Positions 20,135-31,647 of a stretch of DNA of 64,000 nt are shown here, piece by piece (the stretch's first letter is position 1; each line of letters starts with the position of its first letter). A model generated the notes under the pieces. It was given only the letters and a program-made list of their open reading frames with translations. It searched no databases and was not told the origin of the DNA. The stretch is from Tiliqua scincoides. Its lineage: Eukaryota > Chordata > Lepidosauria > Squamata > Scincidae. The DNA lies in contig NC_089822.1 in NCBI RefSeq assembly GCF_035046505.1, positions 98,278,659-98,342,658 of the forward strand, written 5' to 3'. The translations under genes were made by a program, and so were the position numbers.

Positions 20135-20495
20135 TCTGTCAACTAGCTCCATTGTGTGGCAAGGTGATAAACTTCAGGCTGTGATGGGGTACCATTCATG
20201 CCCTGTCACATGTGACAGGCACATCATGTCTTGACTGTGTGTGTGTGTGCGCGCGTGCGTATATATGTATATGGGAGCCTTCCATTGAAAAGCATAGTAT
20301 TTGAGGTGCTTATGGAAGCTGAAATTTTGTACAGGTTTCTTCAGGTGTGTAGTGACTCACTTGACGATGTTCACCAAATGAGACATACACATGTGAACCT
20401 GACTTATGCATTTGTTGACCTTCCACTGTTTATCCCTTATCTAGTACAATACTGTGGTAGGCACTGTATGAAACATAGAAATTACTCTGGCCAGT
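20135..20495. other. Intron DNA with TG/CG/TA microsatellite
   Basis: A short TG array passing into CG and then TA repeats at about 20236..20272. Nothing else recognised. Confidence 0.6.
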
Positions 20496-20820
20496 AGATT
20501 AAAGAAAAAAAAAAAGCTGGGATTGACAGGTTGGGAGAATGGGCTAGTTGCTTTCAACCACTGTGCCGTGGCACACTGGTTTGCTGCAGAGGGTCCACAG
20601 GTGTGCTGTGAGAGTTTGGGGAGGGCCGTTTATTAGTAGGGTAATTGGGGAATTTGAGCCCCCTACCAGCAGCATGGTGTGCCTTGTCAATGGTCAATAA
20701 ACTGATGGTGTGCCTTGACAATTTTATCACCTTGTCCGTGTGTGAGATGAAAATGGTTGAAAATTGCTGTGCTAACTCATTCACCCAACCTGTCAATCCC
20801 ATGCTTTTTTTTTTAAATCT
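20496..20820. mobile_element. Palindrome split at its centre by a hAT-like element
   Basis: The outer arms, about 20496..20548 and 20772..20820, are near-perfect inverted repeats (shared core TGGGATTGACAGGTTGGG, flanked by A-rich and T-rich stretches). Between them, 20549..20771 is a member of the same hAT family as 50838..51064 (CTTTCAACCACTGTGCCGTG; GTGTGCCTTGACAATTTTA). The target duplication is only weakly visible (GGCTAGTT against TGCTAACT). Confidence 0.7.
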
Positions 20821-22185
20821 CAAGTCCAGTTATGGACTTAATGTCAAGATACCACAAGACAAAGGCAACCACACCTACCACAAACAGGAGGAGTATGATT
20901 TCAGGGACCTCTGCAGTTTGGAGGTGGGTGGGTGACAGATTCCTTGACCCTCTATTTGTGGAGCTGCATGGGGGATGCCTTCCCCCTTTGTTATCATACT
21001 TGCATCCATTCTTCATCCAAGGCACTCAAGGGATGAGTTAACCAACCAACGCCCCCCCCCCCCCCCGATAATGCTGTTGGGTAGCTTAGGTTGAGAGATC
21101 ATGGTTGGCCCAAGGCTACCCAGCAAATTTCATGCCTCAGCCCAAGCCTCCGCAGGCCAATTCTAGCAAACTCTCCAGGATACACTACTGTACTGGATCA
21201 CCTTATTAAACTCCACTGAAGGAATATTTAGGCACATGTCAGTTCTGTAGCAGTTGTGTCTGGCGGCTGATGGTGATCTTGGTTATTGAATACAATAACA
21301 GGCTAAAATTAAGAACACTTCACGTATGAGCTGGCTATGAACACGCAGATGCCCCTATCTTCAATACAGAGTTGTATACACAAATTTAGTAAAGTTATCT
21401 TCTGGATTAGTTACCATCCTTGACCATTCCTCACAGAAGAATGTTTTAACAGCAGCCCCCCTCTTTGCCAGGACAGGACCTACATTAAACAACAGTACTT
21501 CTGAGCAGCATTTTCTTCAGACAGGTACTATCTTCAGGCTTGGGAACTAGGCCCAGATATTTCAGGCTTTGCAGGTCTTTTGTCAACACCTCCTTTGGTT
21601 TTGTGATGGGCAATTTGCAGGTGTTACCAGTTTTGTCATCCTGTGCAGGGGTTGTGACTTGTTAAACCTGAACTCAGAACCCTTTGGCCACACGTGTGAG
21701 AGGCTGAGTAATGCTCCGCACTTACTGTGGAGGGGAGTGGAGGATAGTCTGTGGGTAGGGGAAGGTCATTGGCCCCTGCATTTGGCCATTTCTGTGTACC
21801 GGAATGAATTGCAGGGTGACTCAGCTGCTTTATATGACCAAATGAAATCTATCATGAACTGCTGCAATTGTGTCTGAAATGTTCAACACAGTGGTTGTGT
21901 TTTCAGATCTGTAAATGAGAAAAGACATTTTAATCCCTCAGATAAAATGCCAGGGGAAATGGGGTTGTTTGTACTGCAATAACCTGAGTCATATGCAAAG
22001 TACTTTAACTGCTTGAGTCAGGCCTGATATTGTGTTAAGGGTGTTCTCTTCCTTTCTTTTTTTTAAGGTGTTAACATCTAGGCATTCTAAGGGGAGGTCT
22101 GCTGTCACATGACTGCGTTATGACCATGTTTGTTTCAGCAACTTGCTGGACACCTCCCAAAAATGTTTTAAATCAGTTTGTGAGC
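20821..22185. other. Intron DNA, no gene seen
   Basis: A C16 run spans about 21051..21066, followed by a CORE-SINE-like scrap (GGCCCAAGGCTACCCAGCAA, about 21070..21170). Otherwise nothing recognised. Confidence 0.5.
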
Positions 22186-22245
22186 ACAGTCCTATGCCTA
22201 AGAAGTTAGTCCAATTGAGTTCAGTATTTACTCCCAGAAAAGTAT
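22186..22245. mobile_element. Family B remnant, B10
   Basis: Truncated: CAGTCCTATGCCTAAGAAG and TATTTACTCCCAGAAAAGT remain. Confidence 0.5.
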
Positions 22246-23382
22246 TGTAGCCCCTCCCCCTCATGTTAAACTGTCCTGTGTCATCTGTGGCAATTTATTA
22301 TTATTAATTATTATAATTTCAGGATAATCTTAGTATTTTGGGACATCTTGGCACTGGAATGTTAACTGTGTTTTTGAGGTTGAACTCTGAACCTCTGACT
22401 AATAGTCCGGGAGAGGGAGCTTCAAGGCCTCTTGGTCCTGATGGTTCAGATTTCTTCTGGAGATGATCATCAGGCAGATAACTTGGTCATAATCTGAAGT
22501 TATGGAAGGTGCTATTGTTGCTTCACCCATATCCGAAGAACTGCTTTAGGCAAGGACTTGTATCCTTTCTTAACCTTCCCCCTCTTCTTTGAATAACAGA
22601 CCTCCATGCCTGAGATTTTCAAACTTTCTGCCTTCAGGGAACCCTTTCCATATCGACTTGTCTACTGAAAAAGGGTTACATAGCTGCCAAGGAATTTCAG
22701 TGTTTGCTTCAGTGTTTATCATGCAAACATCACTTTGGTGTTTGCAAATAATTCTGGTGAGAGCTCTAGAGCCATGCTCACTTTTTGCAGGCCAGGAATT
22801 CCCCATTGCCCCATCTCCAAGGGACAGATGCTTTTTGGAGCCCACTTGACACTCCACTGTGTTTGCACATTGCAGACAGTGGTGGACCATGCAGATCCAA
22901 GGACACATGGTTGTTGGTGGCAGTGGTAGCATCCAGTGCTTCATTGGGGTAGATAGGCAGCACCATGCAGGAGGGGACAGTGCAGGATACTGTCCAGTGC
23001 ATCAGCACTGGTTTCAAAGCAAGACTGATAATGGGTGAACAAACTGCCCTTCAACTAAGTAAGTCTGCCATTTCTGACCTCTTGGAGGAACTCCTGGCCA
23101 TCTTCCAAGAAATATAGGCATTCCCTGGAACACAGTCTGAAAACTCTTCTCTTCTCACAAATACTTTTGCAACTTTCCAGTCTCCTTTCCAAAGTGGCTT
23201 ACCAGGTTGCACTGTGGGAGTTGCTTCTGAGAAACAGAAGCCTGCAGACTTCTTGGGTACACGGATTGTGTGTGTTTTGGGATCCAGCTAGGGCAGTGCT
23301 GTAGGAAATACTGACCTTTCTTTATCATACTTCCAGAAGTGGTGATCGCAGGTACACATTGTGCAAATGCTCTATGACTTTA
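22246..23382. other. Intron DNA with possible hAT debris
   Basis: 22615..22660 (TTTTCAAACTTTCTGCC, then CAGGGAACCCTTT) resembles the start of a hAT-like element, but no partner end or target duplication was found. No gene. Confidence 0.4.
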
Positions 23383-23576
23383 TCATGCTCGAATGCATTG
23401 GACCATTGACCCATCTAGCTCAGGATTGTCTGTTCTAACTGACATTGACTTACCAGGGTCAGAAGTGAAGACTTTCCCCAGACATGCTATCTGGGGTCCT
23501 TTCAGCTAGAGATGCTGGGAATGGAATCCGTCTGCAAGTATTTGCATTATGTGCAAAGTTATTGCTTCTCATTCAT
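23383..23576 (-). mobile_element. tRNA-derived SINE, diverged copy
   Basis: Contains TTGACCCATCTAGCTCAGGA and, further on, the reversed tRNA-like end (GAGATGCTGGGAATGGAATC). Same family as 38680 and 46691. Confidence 0.6.
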
Positions 23577-24217
23577 CATTTTCCATTAATTTGATTTTTT
23601 TTGGGGGGGGGAGCCAATGCACAAGTGAGTTCAGGTAGATCTAAATTATGCAGACTATGTATACTATTGTTTAATGGTATCCAGCTGTTAAGGAGACTTG
23701 GGCTATAGAATAGATACAGTAGGGGGAAGCAGATGGCAATGCGTTTGGAGGAAATGTGTGTAAATAGGAGAAAAAATTCAGTTGCAAAGGTAAGGCAGAG
23801 ATCAAAGTTCAAAAAAACTGTTATCCGTTGCAACACATATATATTTCTTAGCTTCTGCAATGGAAGATACAGTATCAAAGCAAGGAAATGCTATAGGAAT
23901 TCAGCAACTGCTTTGTTCAGAAGTATTTCTACAGGTTGTGCAAATTTGGCAATCCTCTCTAGGTCAGTGGTGGAGGTTGTAGCCCAGGGCTTGAGTCAAG
24001 AACACTCCTACTGTGTTCAGAAGTGGAAGAGCCAGGCTATTTTATAATTGGTGGCTTTTGTCAAGGGAAATTGATACAATCTGAAACAGTGGCTTTGAGC
24101 CTTTCATAAGGCTTCTGAGGAAGTTCACGGTTCCTGTTGGAAGTTCCTCAATTGGAAGATGTGTAGTACAGGTCCAGCCTATTTATACATGGATTTTTAA
24201 TACAAAATCTGCATCAA
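23577..24217. other. Intron DNA, no gene seen
   Basis: Nothing recognised. Confidence 0.5.
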
Positions 24218-24247
24218 CACTGGAAAGTTGGATAGGATTGGGCCCTT
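24218..24247. mobile_element. Solo right end of a family A element, A9
   Basis: ACTGGAAAGTTGGATAGGAT then TGGGCCC and TTA. No left end was found. Confidence 0.6.
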
Positions 24248-24423
24248 AGTTTTGAGGAAACATGCACAGGATTAGACTATAAGACTCCAAGCTGGAACTA
24301 CCCAGGAACCAGGAATGAAAAAACAGAAAGCTCCATGAATGCACAAGTTTTGCATATGTCCACCCTGAAGCTGATTGGGCAGGATATAAATTGTGAAGTG
24401 TTGATGGATTGTCAGCCAGCTGC

Positions 24424-24449
24424 GCTCTCTCTCTCTCACACACACACAT
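24424..24449. repeat. CT/CA compound microsatellite
   Basis: CT units passing directly into CA units. Confidence 0.9.
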
Positions 24450-24594
24450 ATATTAAGGAGGCTACTGTTAAAGTACTATTCAGTTTTTTAAACTGATTTT
24501 AAAGAGATGCATTTTCCCCTTCTCCAGGGATCAGCACTTTCCTTCTCTTTTGCAGGGGCCATTTGTGTTGAGTCAAATCCATGTATAAACTGAT

Positions 24595-24763
24595 TGGCAC
24601 TGACCCAGCTGTGCCAATGGGACATGTGCTGCATCCTGCAGTTGGGTGTCACTCACAGAGGCCTTATCAAAGTAGGGGAATGTTTGTTCCCTTACCTCAG
24701 AGCTGCATTGCCCTTATGTCAGTGCTGGAAAGCACTGACATAAGGGGTTAGGATTGCGCCCTA
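24595..24763 (+). mobile_element. Family A miniature transposon, A7, with rearranged right end
   Basis: The body matches family A (GTGCTGCATCCTGCAGTTGG; GGGAATGTTTGTTCCC). The right end carries a new 16-bp perfect hairpin (24711..24746) where the usual AGTTGGATA should be, then GGTTAGGATTGCGCCC and TAA. The left end is lost. Confidence 0.7.
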
Positions 24764-24766
24764 ATT

Positions 24767-24921
24767 TGGTAGTCCATGGGGAAGTACACAGTGAGACACT
24801 GGAAGTGCCAGCTGTGGTTATGCTTTGAGGCACTGGACATGATAGAAGGTGATCATGTTTTTTTCCCTGAGATCTCGCAGACCACCTGGTCTATGGACCA
24901 CAGGTTGGGAACCACTGATTT
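24767..24921. mobile_element. Decayed hAT-like element (right end)
   Basis: Ends GACCACAGGTTGGGAACCACTG, an inverted CAGTGGTTCCCAAC-type hAT terminus. The left terminus was not found. Related debris ends at 8632. Confidence 0.45.
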
Positions 24922-26883
24922 AAAACATTCCACAGAGAATGAAGAACTGTGGCTTAATGCTTTGCACTCCTTAACATTAAACAACATATCTCCCCTAGTC
25001 CTGTTTAGTTAAAGAAGATTTGTGACATGGTGTTGTGATGCTCAGTGTTTCTGTGCCTTCCTCTCTTTCATTGGCTGCCACTTACAGGATTGGGGAAATG
25101 CTGAAGGTCATTGTGTCTCATCCTGTATCTTTGTTAAGTAATGTCAACAACTTAGAAAAATCTTAGGGGATGCAAGGTAGAAAAAATTAAGTCTTAAGGA
25201 GCATCTTAAAACAGCAAAAAGATCTGTGCATGACTGCAGGGAAAAAAGGAGAATGTAAACATTTTCAAGAATATTAAATATTTGTTCTGCATGACTACCA
25301 ACTTGGGTTAGTATTGCATTCTTGCACAATTCAGTGGAGCTTGCTCAGGAGGGACATCCCCATAGATTGTACTCAGGATGAATTGTGTAAGGCCATGCAT
25401 GTTGGGATGTGTACCACTGATGAATTGGATAGTGATGCATTTCTATGACAGTTTCAAGTTAATAAATTGTTATATTCTGTCCACCTGTAATTTCATATAA
25501 ACCACCCTGACAGGATAAAAGATTAAGGCTCTGATTAAAAAAAAATGTATGGCTGCATCAGTCATGCACTTTTGAGTCACTGACAGGAAACACAGCAGTT
25601 GCTGGGAAGTGAGCGATCACAGTGGAAATCTTCGTTCATACTGTAGTTAAAACATAGTCTTAATTTGTATTTTAAAGTGTGGTGCTATTGACAGATATGT
25701 TTCTTTTCTAGGTATCTATGTGTGTTATGTAAATGACTTTGAGTTGTGGTATACAGATATTTCTGTTAAACAAATAATGCCTGGAAGTATCAATTTCAAA
25801 TAAAGAAACAAAAAGTCATACAAATTCTGAGGCCCCAGGCAGACATAGTAATCCTCATCTTCTAATTGTGGGTAGATGATGGAGTTTGTATTATGAGCTT
25901 GTGTAACCTCTCTTCTGTTTTCTCCTCTCATGTCCCATGAACATTCCCCCTCCCTTCCATGATGTATGTTTGAACTATGGTGTGTAGAATTATGCCTGCA
26001 TTGACATGTACCATGGTTAGCACTAACTGGAATTGACCTTGTAATCAGAAATTGGTTCCAGGGTTTGTGTGGGTTTGCAAACCCTGGTTTCAAGAAATAC
26101 TGCCAGTGTTAACCATGGTCAGGGGCAGGTCTAATACAACATTACTCCATGATTAAAACAAACCATGGAAGGGAGGCTGAGTTTTCTACAGAAGAGAGAA
26201 GGAAGTGCCTGTGATACACTCCCAGTTTCCTAACTGCTTAGGAGAATGGAAATTGCACTGCTTCTTCCAAGTAGTCATAATAACAAATTCTACAAGTGGT
26301 ATGTTGATGCAATACAATCTGCATTGATATTAAAATTTCAGTTTCTGATCCTATGCTGACTGAACTATAAATCCACATACTGTATGGCAATCTGAGTGTT
26401 TCAGTCAATGCATGTACACCACTGGATTTCTGATCAGGTGACATTTTGCACCTAAATTTGTCAAATGACTCCACAATGGGAAAGCATTGTGCCTGAGATT
26501 ATATAAAAGCTCTGTCTGGACTGTGGCATCTGATTTGTTTGTACATACATGTATGGCGCTTCTTATGCACACATGCATGTTAATGATAACAAAATTGAGC
26601 AGTGATTTGTTTCTGTGAATAGCTGATCACTGATATAATCTCCAAGATACAAATTGCCTCTTTCTTCAGGCCACCTCAAACGCAGTCCTTTTCAGTGGAG
26701 GCTGTTCATGCATTGAGCTGCCAGTCATGGAGAGTAGAGAAGCAGAGACGTACATGCATGACTGAACCAGGCCTTGATCTCTCACCTGAGTGCGTGAACT
26801 GCCTCCATTGAAAAACACTGTGCTATGTGAGGTGGGCAAAAGGTTCTAACTGTGGAGTCTGATTTGTTTGGTATAGGAGCTCA
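24922..26883. other. Intron DNA, no gene seen
   Basis: AT-rich and mostly unique. A faint family-B scrap may lie near 25325..25380. Confidence 0.5.
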
Positions 26884-26978
26884 CAGCACAATCCTGTGCC
26901 TGTCAACTTAGAAGTCAGTCAGTCAGTCATGTTCAGTAGGGCATTCTCCCAAGAAAGTGTGTATATAGGGTTGCATCC
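26884..26978. mobile_element. Family B palindromic miniature transposon, B11
   Basis: CACAATCCTGTGCCTGTCAA at the start, GTGTATATAGGGTTGCATCC at the end, then TAA. It carries an internal CAGT tetranucleotide expansion. Confidence 0.6.
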
Positions 26979-26999
26979 TAAGAGATTTAACTGAAAATC

Positions 27000-27195
27000 A
27001 ATACTTCCCTAGTGTGATTCTTGCCCCTGCCATGAATTCTCATCTGATGGTTTTAGGGAAGCCACTTCCTCGCATCCTCAGTTCTGTAATATGGGGATAA
27101 TAATGCTTTCTCACCTTCTAGGGCACAATATCAAGTTAAGCCATGTGAAGTGCTTTGCATGCACAGAAAGTGCTGTACAAATGCTAAGTGTTCAT
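27000..27195 (+). mobile_element. MIR-like SINE remnant
   Basis: Has GTTCTGTAATATGGGGATAA then TGAAGTGCTTTGCATGCACA and CTGTACAAATGCTAAGT, the order seen in old MIR/CORE SINE 3' halves. Confidence 0.55.
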
Positions 27196-27639
27196 ACATA
27201 CAATCAGCCACCTGATGCTGCAGTCACCTAGTGATGAGTGCATATCATACCAAGTGTGAATCATTCCTCAGTAGAACTGATTATCACTGTGTGCCTTTCT
27301 CTTTTTCAAATAGTGTTCCCTGGAGTAGTCTTGGGACAGGCCTGCTCTTATTTAGAGTCTTGCTCATATATGGAACACCTGCTAATTTCTCCCAGGGTTG
27401 TTGTTTAGCGCAGCTCATGCTGCCCTCCCAATGAACCATCACACATGGTTGTTTGGAGGACAGAGTGGAATAACCCTCACACATACACATTCACTGGAAG
27501 AAGGGCAAGATACAAATGTAATAAATGTATACCTCTATATAGTGACATGAACTCTGGGGAATATGTATTGATCCTGCAATCCCAAGTATTCTACAGGGCA
27601 AAATTGTTCAGTCTATTGTAAGAGACTGAGCTGTGATCA

Positions 27640-27815
27640 AGAAAATTCCCACTTTGGATCTCATCTTTGCCATCAATTTATTAGGCAAGCCACTTGCTTT
27701 CAGCTTTTACCCCCATTTGCAGTAGGGATAATAATACTTCATGGGGCTGTTGTGATAATTGTAATTCATATGAATTGCAAAACTCAGAAAATGGTGTATA
27801 GATGCTAAGTATTAA
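27640..27815 (+). mobile_element. MIR-like SINE remnant
   Basis: GCAGTAGGGATAATAATACT, then GGGGCTGTTGTGATAATTG and GTGTATAGATGCTAAGT. Same type as 27000..27195. Confidence 0.5.
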
Positions 27816-28735
27816 CATTGTTAATGTACTGTAGATGTTTGTCCACCCTCTGGGGATTTGTGATTGTTGATATGCTGCATTTACTTAACATTTTCCTGAA
27901 TTATTTTGTTCTGTTTCTTGTCCAAACATGTAAAAATTTCCGTTTCTCTTGGTAATTTCTGTTGAGATACTCTCAAGTATGAATGGCTAGCATCTTTTTA
28001 AAAAAAACTGGAATTGTGATATGTAATATGTGATATGGAATTGATAGTATGTGATAATTGTAATATGTGATATGGAATTGTGACATGTAATGGCTATGAT
28101 TGAGACCCACATTCGTGTGTGTTTTCAGTTTTGTCTAATTCAGTGTTGGAGATATATCAAGTGAAATTCTTCTCAGACTATTGAAGTCCGCAGGAGGGTT
28201 TCACTGAAGACACAAATCCAACAATGGAACTTTCCTTATTTTCCTGATTAGTGACCTCTGATGATATTTTTGCTAACTTTCATAGGAGTTAACTTCCTGA
28301 GCGTTAGTATTCACAAAGGAGAACTATAAAGTGTTCCTTCAAAGTTTATCTGCTTCCTCTGCAGTTGTGGAAGTGAGATCTTTTTGGCTTTCCCAGCCTC
28401 CAGAAAAGTACAAGGAGGTTCTGGGAGGCAGTGCCAAAGAGTGGGTGATGTGAAAGTATGTTCTGAGGAATGCTTGCACAAAGATCTGATGCAATAGTTC
28501 CTGGTATCTTAATCATGATTAACCGATCAGGAATGCCATATGAGTTTAAGCTAACAGTAGACCAGACAGAGAACAAGGTGTGCAATACAGTGTACAGTTC
28601 ATTGTGCTTGGGATACTGGAGTGTTGTTCATTTCTAGAGCCAGGAGGCTACCTTAGTAACTATGGATGCCTATATGTCATGAAATTTGAAGTAGCTCATT
28701 CATTTCCAAGGAAATTACTGTTCTCATTTGCTTTT
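27816..28735. other. Intron DNA with a small AT-rich tandem repeat
   Basis: 28018..28096 holds partly repeated units around GTAATATGTGATATGGAATT. No gene. Confidence 0.5.
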
Positions 28736-28950
28736 TTTTAATGCCATTCTTTGACCAAGCAGTTTGGGGTGATTGAAGTCCCCCCACATTTTATCCTATC
28801 AAGAACTCTGTGAAGTAGGTTTGTCTGAGAGTTGGTGGCTAGCCTAGGTCACCTGAAAAACTTCATGGCTGAGTAGGGATTTGATCTCTGAACCCAAGTT
28901 TCTGCAGTTGTAAGCCTGATACTAACCACTACGTAATACTGCCGTACTTT
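28736..28950 (-). mobile_element. MIR/CORE-SINE-like remnant
   Basis: TTTATCCTATCAAGAACTCT, GTGAAGTAGG, then CTTCATGGCTGAGTAGGGAT and ACTAACCACTACGTAATACT, a tRNA-like end read in reverse. Confidence 0.5.
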
Positions 28951-29961
28951 TTGTCTGATCTGGTAGGAATCTGCTTGAGACTGCAGCTTCTATCACTGTG
29001 CCATATCTAATGTTTCGAAATTATGTTCTAAGGTCCTGATTTCTATCCCATTACTTAAAAGCAAATCCTTGAAATGCTCAGATAGGCAAAAGATCATTCC
29101 TTTAGGAATATCTGACTTGATTTAGTGATGAAAAAATTCATGCCGATCCTTCACTGTCAAGCAGAGTGTCTGCGCAGGTTTATGCAGTGGCCTTGAATAA
29201 CCTGTCCCTTTTAAATAGCTGAAGAATCCAAACCTGTTGGGAATTGAAGCTGTATGAGAAAAACAGGTATTGGATGAATAACTAGGCACATCTAAGACAG
29301 AAATTCCAAATGTTTATGTTTGCAGGATAAACATATCTTCTTCCCAAGTGGAAGATCTTCCCAAGTGGAATTTAAATGGAAGATGTTAACTACAGAACCA
29401 TAATCTGTTTATTAGATTGTTGTTTGAGAAATGTTAGGAACTTGTGGTCTGATTTGACTCTAACTTGAGTTTTGCAGAATCATGTTGTGGAGGTAGTTCT
29501 TCCAGGGGGTCTAGCTCTCTTGGACCACTTCGCATGTGAACCAGGAATCTCAAAGCTTATGGCTAAGATACAGCTTGCTGAGTTACCCAAGATTGTATGC
29601 ACTTGGATTTCAGGACTTATTTCATGCAAAAAAGCAACAGAGATGTGGCTGGCAAGCAGCATGAGGCCTCTGGATAATTCAGAGCTTGTGTAAATACTGG
29701 GACCCTGGTCTTTTGCTCCTGCCTAGACTATGGAGAAAGTCCATCTCCTGGCTGCAAGTGTGTTCAAGTGCTTCAGCTGTGGTCCCTGGCTTGGTACCAT
29801 GTTGGAAAATATGTCAATTGTTTCAGGATAAATGAAAATTGTTTTGCCTTAAAGGTGCTATGACCCAACATTTAAAATTCCTTGTTACTGTCCCCTAACA
29901 GTTTCTTGTATTATGTCAGGAAGTAGCCTAGATCATGCGAAAAGGCTAATTGACCAACTTG
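28951..29961. other. Intron DNA, no gene seen
   Basis: Nothing recognised up to the duplication border. Confidence 0.5.
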
Positions 29962-30257
29962 AGTCCATCTGATTTAAATCGATTTGCATCAATCAACTTT
30001 ACTTTACACCCAGCTTTGATCCTCTGCCATGCATTTCGATATGTGGGTTAAGAAAAGTAAGGTGAGAAGTTACTCTCAATAGGGAGCCATAGGATTTTCA
30101 AAGAGAGCTATGTAATTTTTTTCCCCTGGAAGTACCTGTTATGTCCTTGTAAAAACATGGCTACAGTTAGGTGTTAGTTGATTGGCAAGGTTGTACATTA
30201 ATGCAGACCTGTCCAAATCTAGGAGACTTCTACCATTGACATCAGCATTATTTGGAC

Positions 30258-30752
30258 CAGGGGTGTCCAAACTTTTTGGCAGGAGGGCCACATCATCTTT
30301 CTGACGCTGTGTCGGGGGCCGGGAAAAAAGGAATTAATTTACATTTCAAATCTGAATAAATTTACCTAAATGAATATGTTAAAGATGGAACTTATATGAA
30401 TGAATGACTTGCAATATGCAATATTCATTCATAGCTTACATGAATGAATGGTCTTGCAATAGCTTAAGGCCTATAAAAGACCTTGCACAAAGCAAGCCCA
30501 GCCTTTCCTTTGCTGCAGCTGCTGCATCACAGATGTGAAACAGCAAACAGTGGAGGAAGCCCTTGTCCCACAGCTCACGTGAGATGTTGAACAGTTGGCT
30601 GAGAGCTGAGAGCAGTTGCATCAGGCCAGCGCGGACTCCTGCAAGTCTCTGGAGGGCCAGAGGCTCATTGGAGACTGGGGGCTCCCTGAGGGCCAACTTG
30701 GGAGTCCTCGAGGGCCACAAGTGGCCCCAGGGCCAGGGTTTGGGCACCCCTG
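30258..30752. mobile_element. hAT-like transposon, second copy by duplication
   Basis: Same as 297..791, including the ATTTGGAC target duplication. Confidence 0.9.
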
Positions 30753-30760
30753 ATTTGGAC

Positions 30761-31288
30761 TGTACCCAATGCAGTTTACAGCACCATCCTAACCCCCCCC
30801 CCAAACCTCCCAGCCATCACAAACATGCTGTAAAGCATGTTCACTACCACTCGAGAGGAGGCCTCGTGAGTGGCCCTGTGCCCAGAGGAGGTAGGTTTAT
30901 GCCAGCCTGGGCAAGCTGGCACAGGGTGGGAGAAGGCGGCAGAAGGGAATAACGGAGGTGGGAAGGGGCATTTCTGAGTGAGGGGAGAGTGGCCCAGTGG
31001 CCAGATCAAACTCGGGATGGGGGTGGGACCAGCTGCGGTGGTGCAGGCTGGATCCCAACCCCTGTCCCCAGCCCAAGCGGCATTACTTGGGCCACTGGAT
31101 TTGTGCCCACGAAAATGCAGCTGCAGATCCGAGTAGCCCCATAGGGGTGCCTGGAACATTGCTCCGGATAAAAGGTAGGAAATTCCTGTACTCCAAGTTG
31201 TACCCCAGGCCACACCAAACCCACAATGAATACAGCACAGGCCAGTTGACCTGCCTGTTCCAGTGCAGGTTAGGATTGTGCCCTTAAG
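30761..31288. mobile_element. Family C element C1, second copy by duplication
   Basis: Same as 800..1327. Confidence 0.6.
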
Positions 31289-31338
31289 ATACAGCAGAAA
31301 ACTGCTTTTTTCTGTATCCTTGAAAAAGCCATTATTAG

Positions 31339-31443
31339 TGGCTACAGTTCAGTGGTAGAGTTCATGCCAACCAAGAGTGAACAAGGTTAGGATGGACCAG
31401 TGGTCTGACTTGATGGACATGACTGTCAAGAAAGCTGCTGACA
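31339..31443 (+). mobile_element. tRNA-derived SINE fragment, second copy by duplication
   Basis: Same as 1378..1482. Confidence 0.5.
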
Positions 31444-31498
31444 TGGCAACTTTCTAGGATAGACATTGGCTAGCAGCAATTGGCTAGTTGACTGCAGG

Positions 31499-31647
31499 AA
31501 CTGTTACCCTGCACATGCCTGATCTTGTCTGATCTCAGAAGCTAAGCAGGGTCAGGCCTGGTTAGTACTTGGATGGGAGACCACCTGGGAATACTGGGTG
31601 CTGTAGGCTTATACCATAGTCTTTCGAGACTGAAGTTTGCCAACCAG
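31499..31647 (+). mobile_element. 5S-derived SINE, second copy by duplication
   Basis: Same as 1538..1686. Confidence 0.9.
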
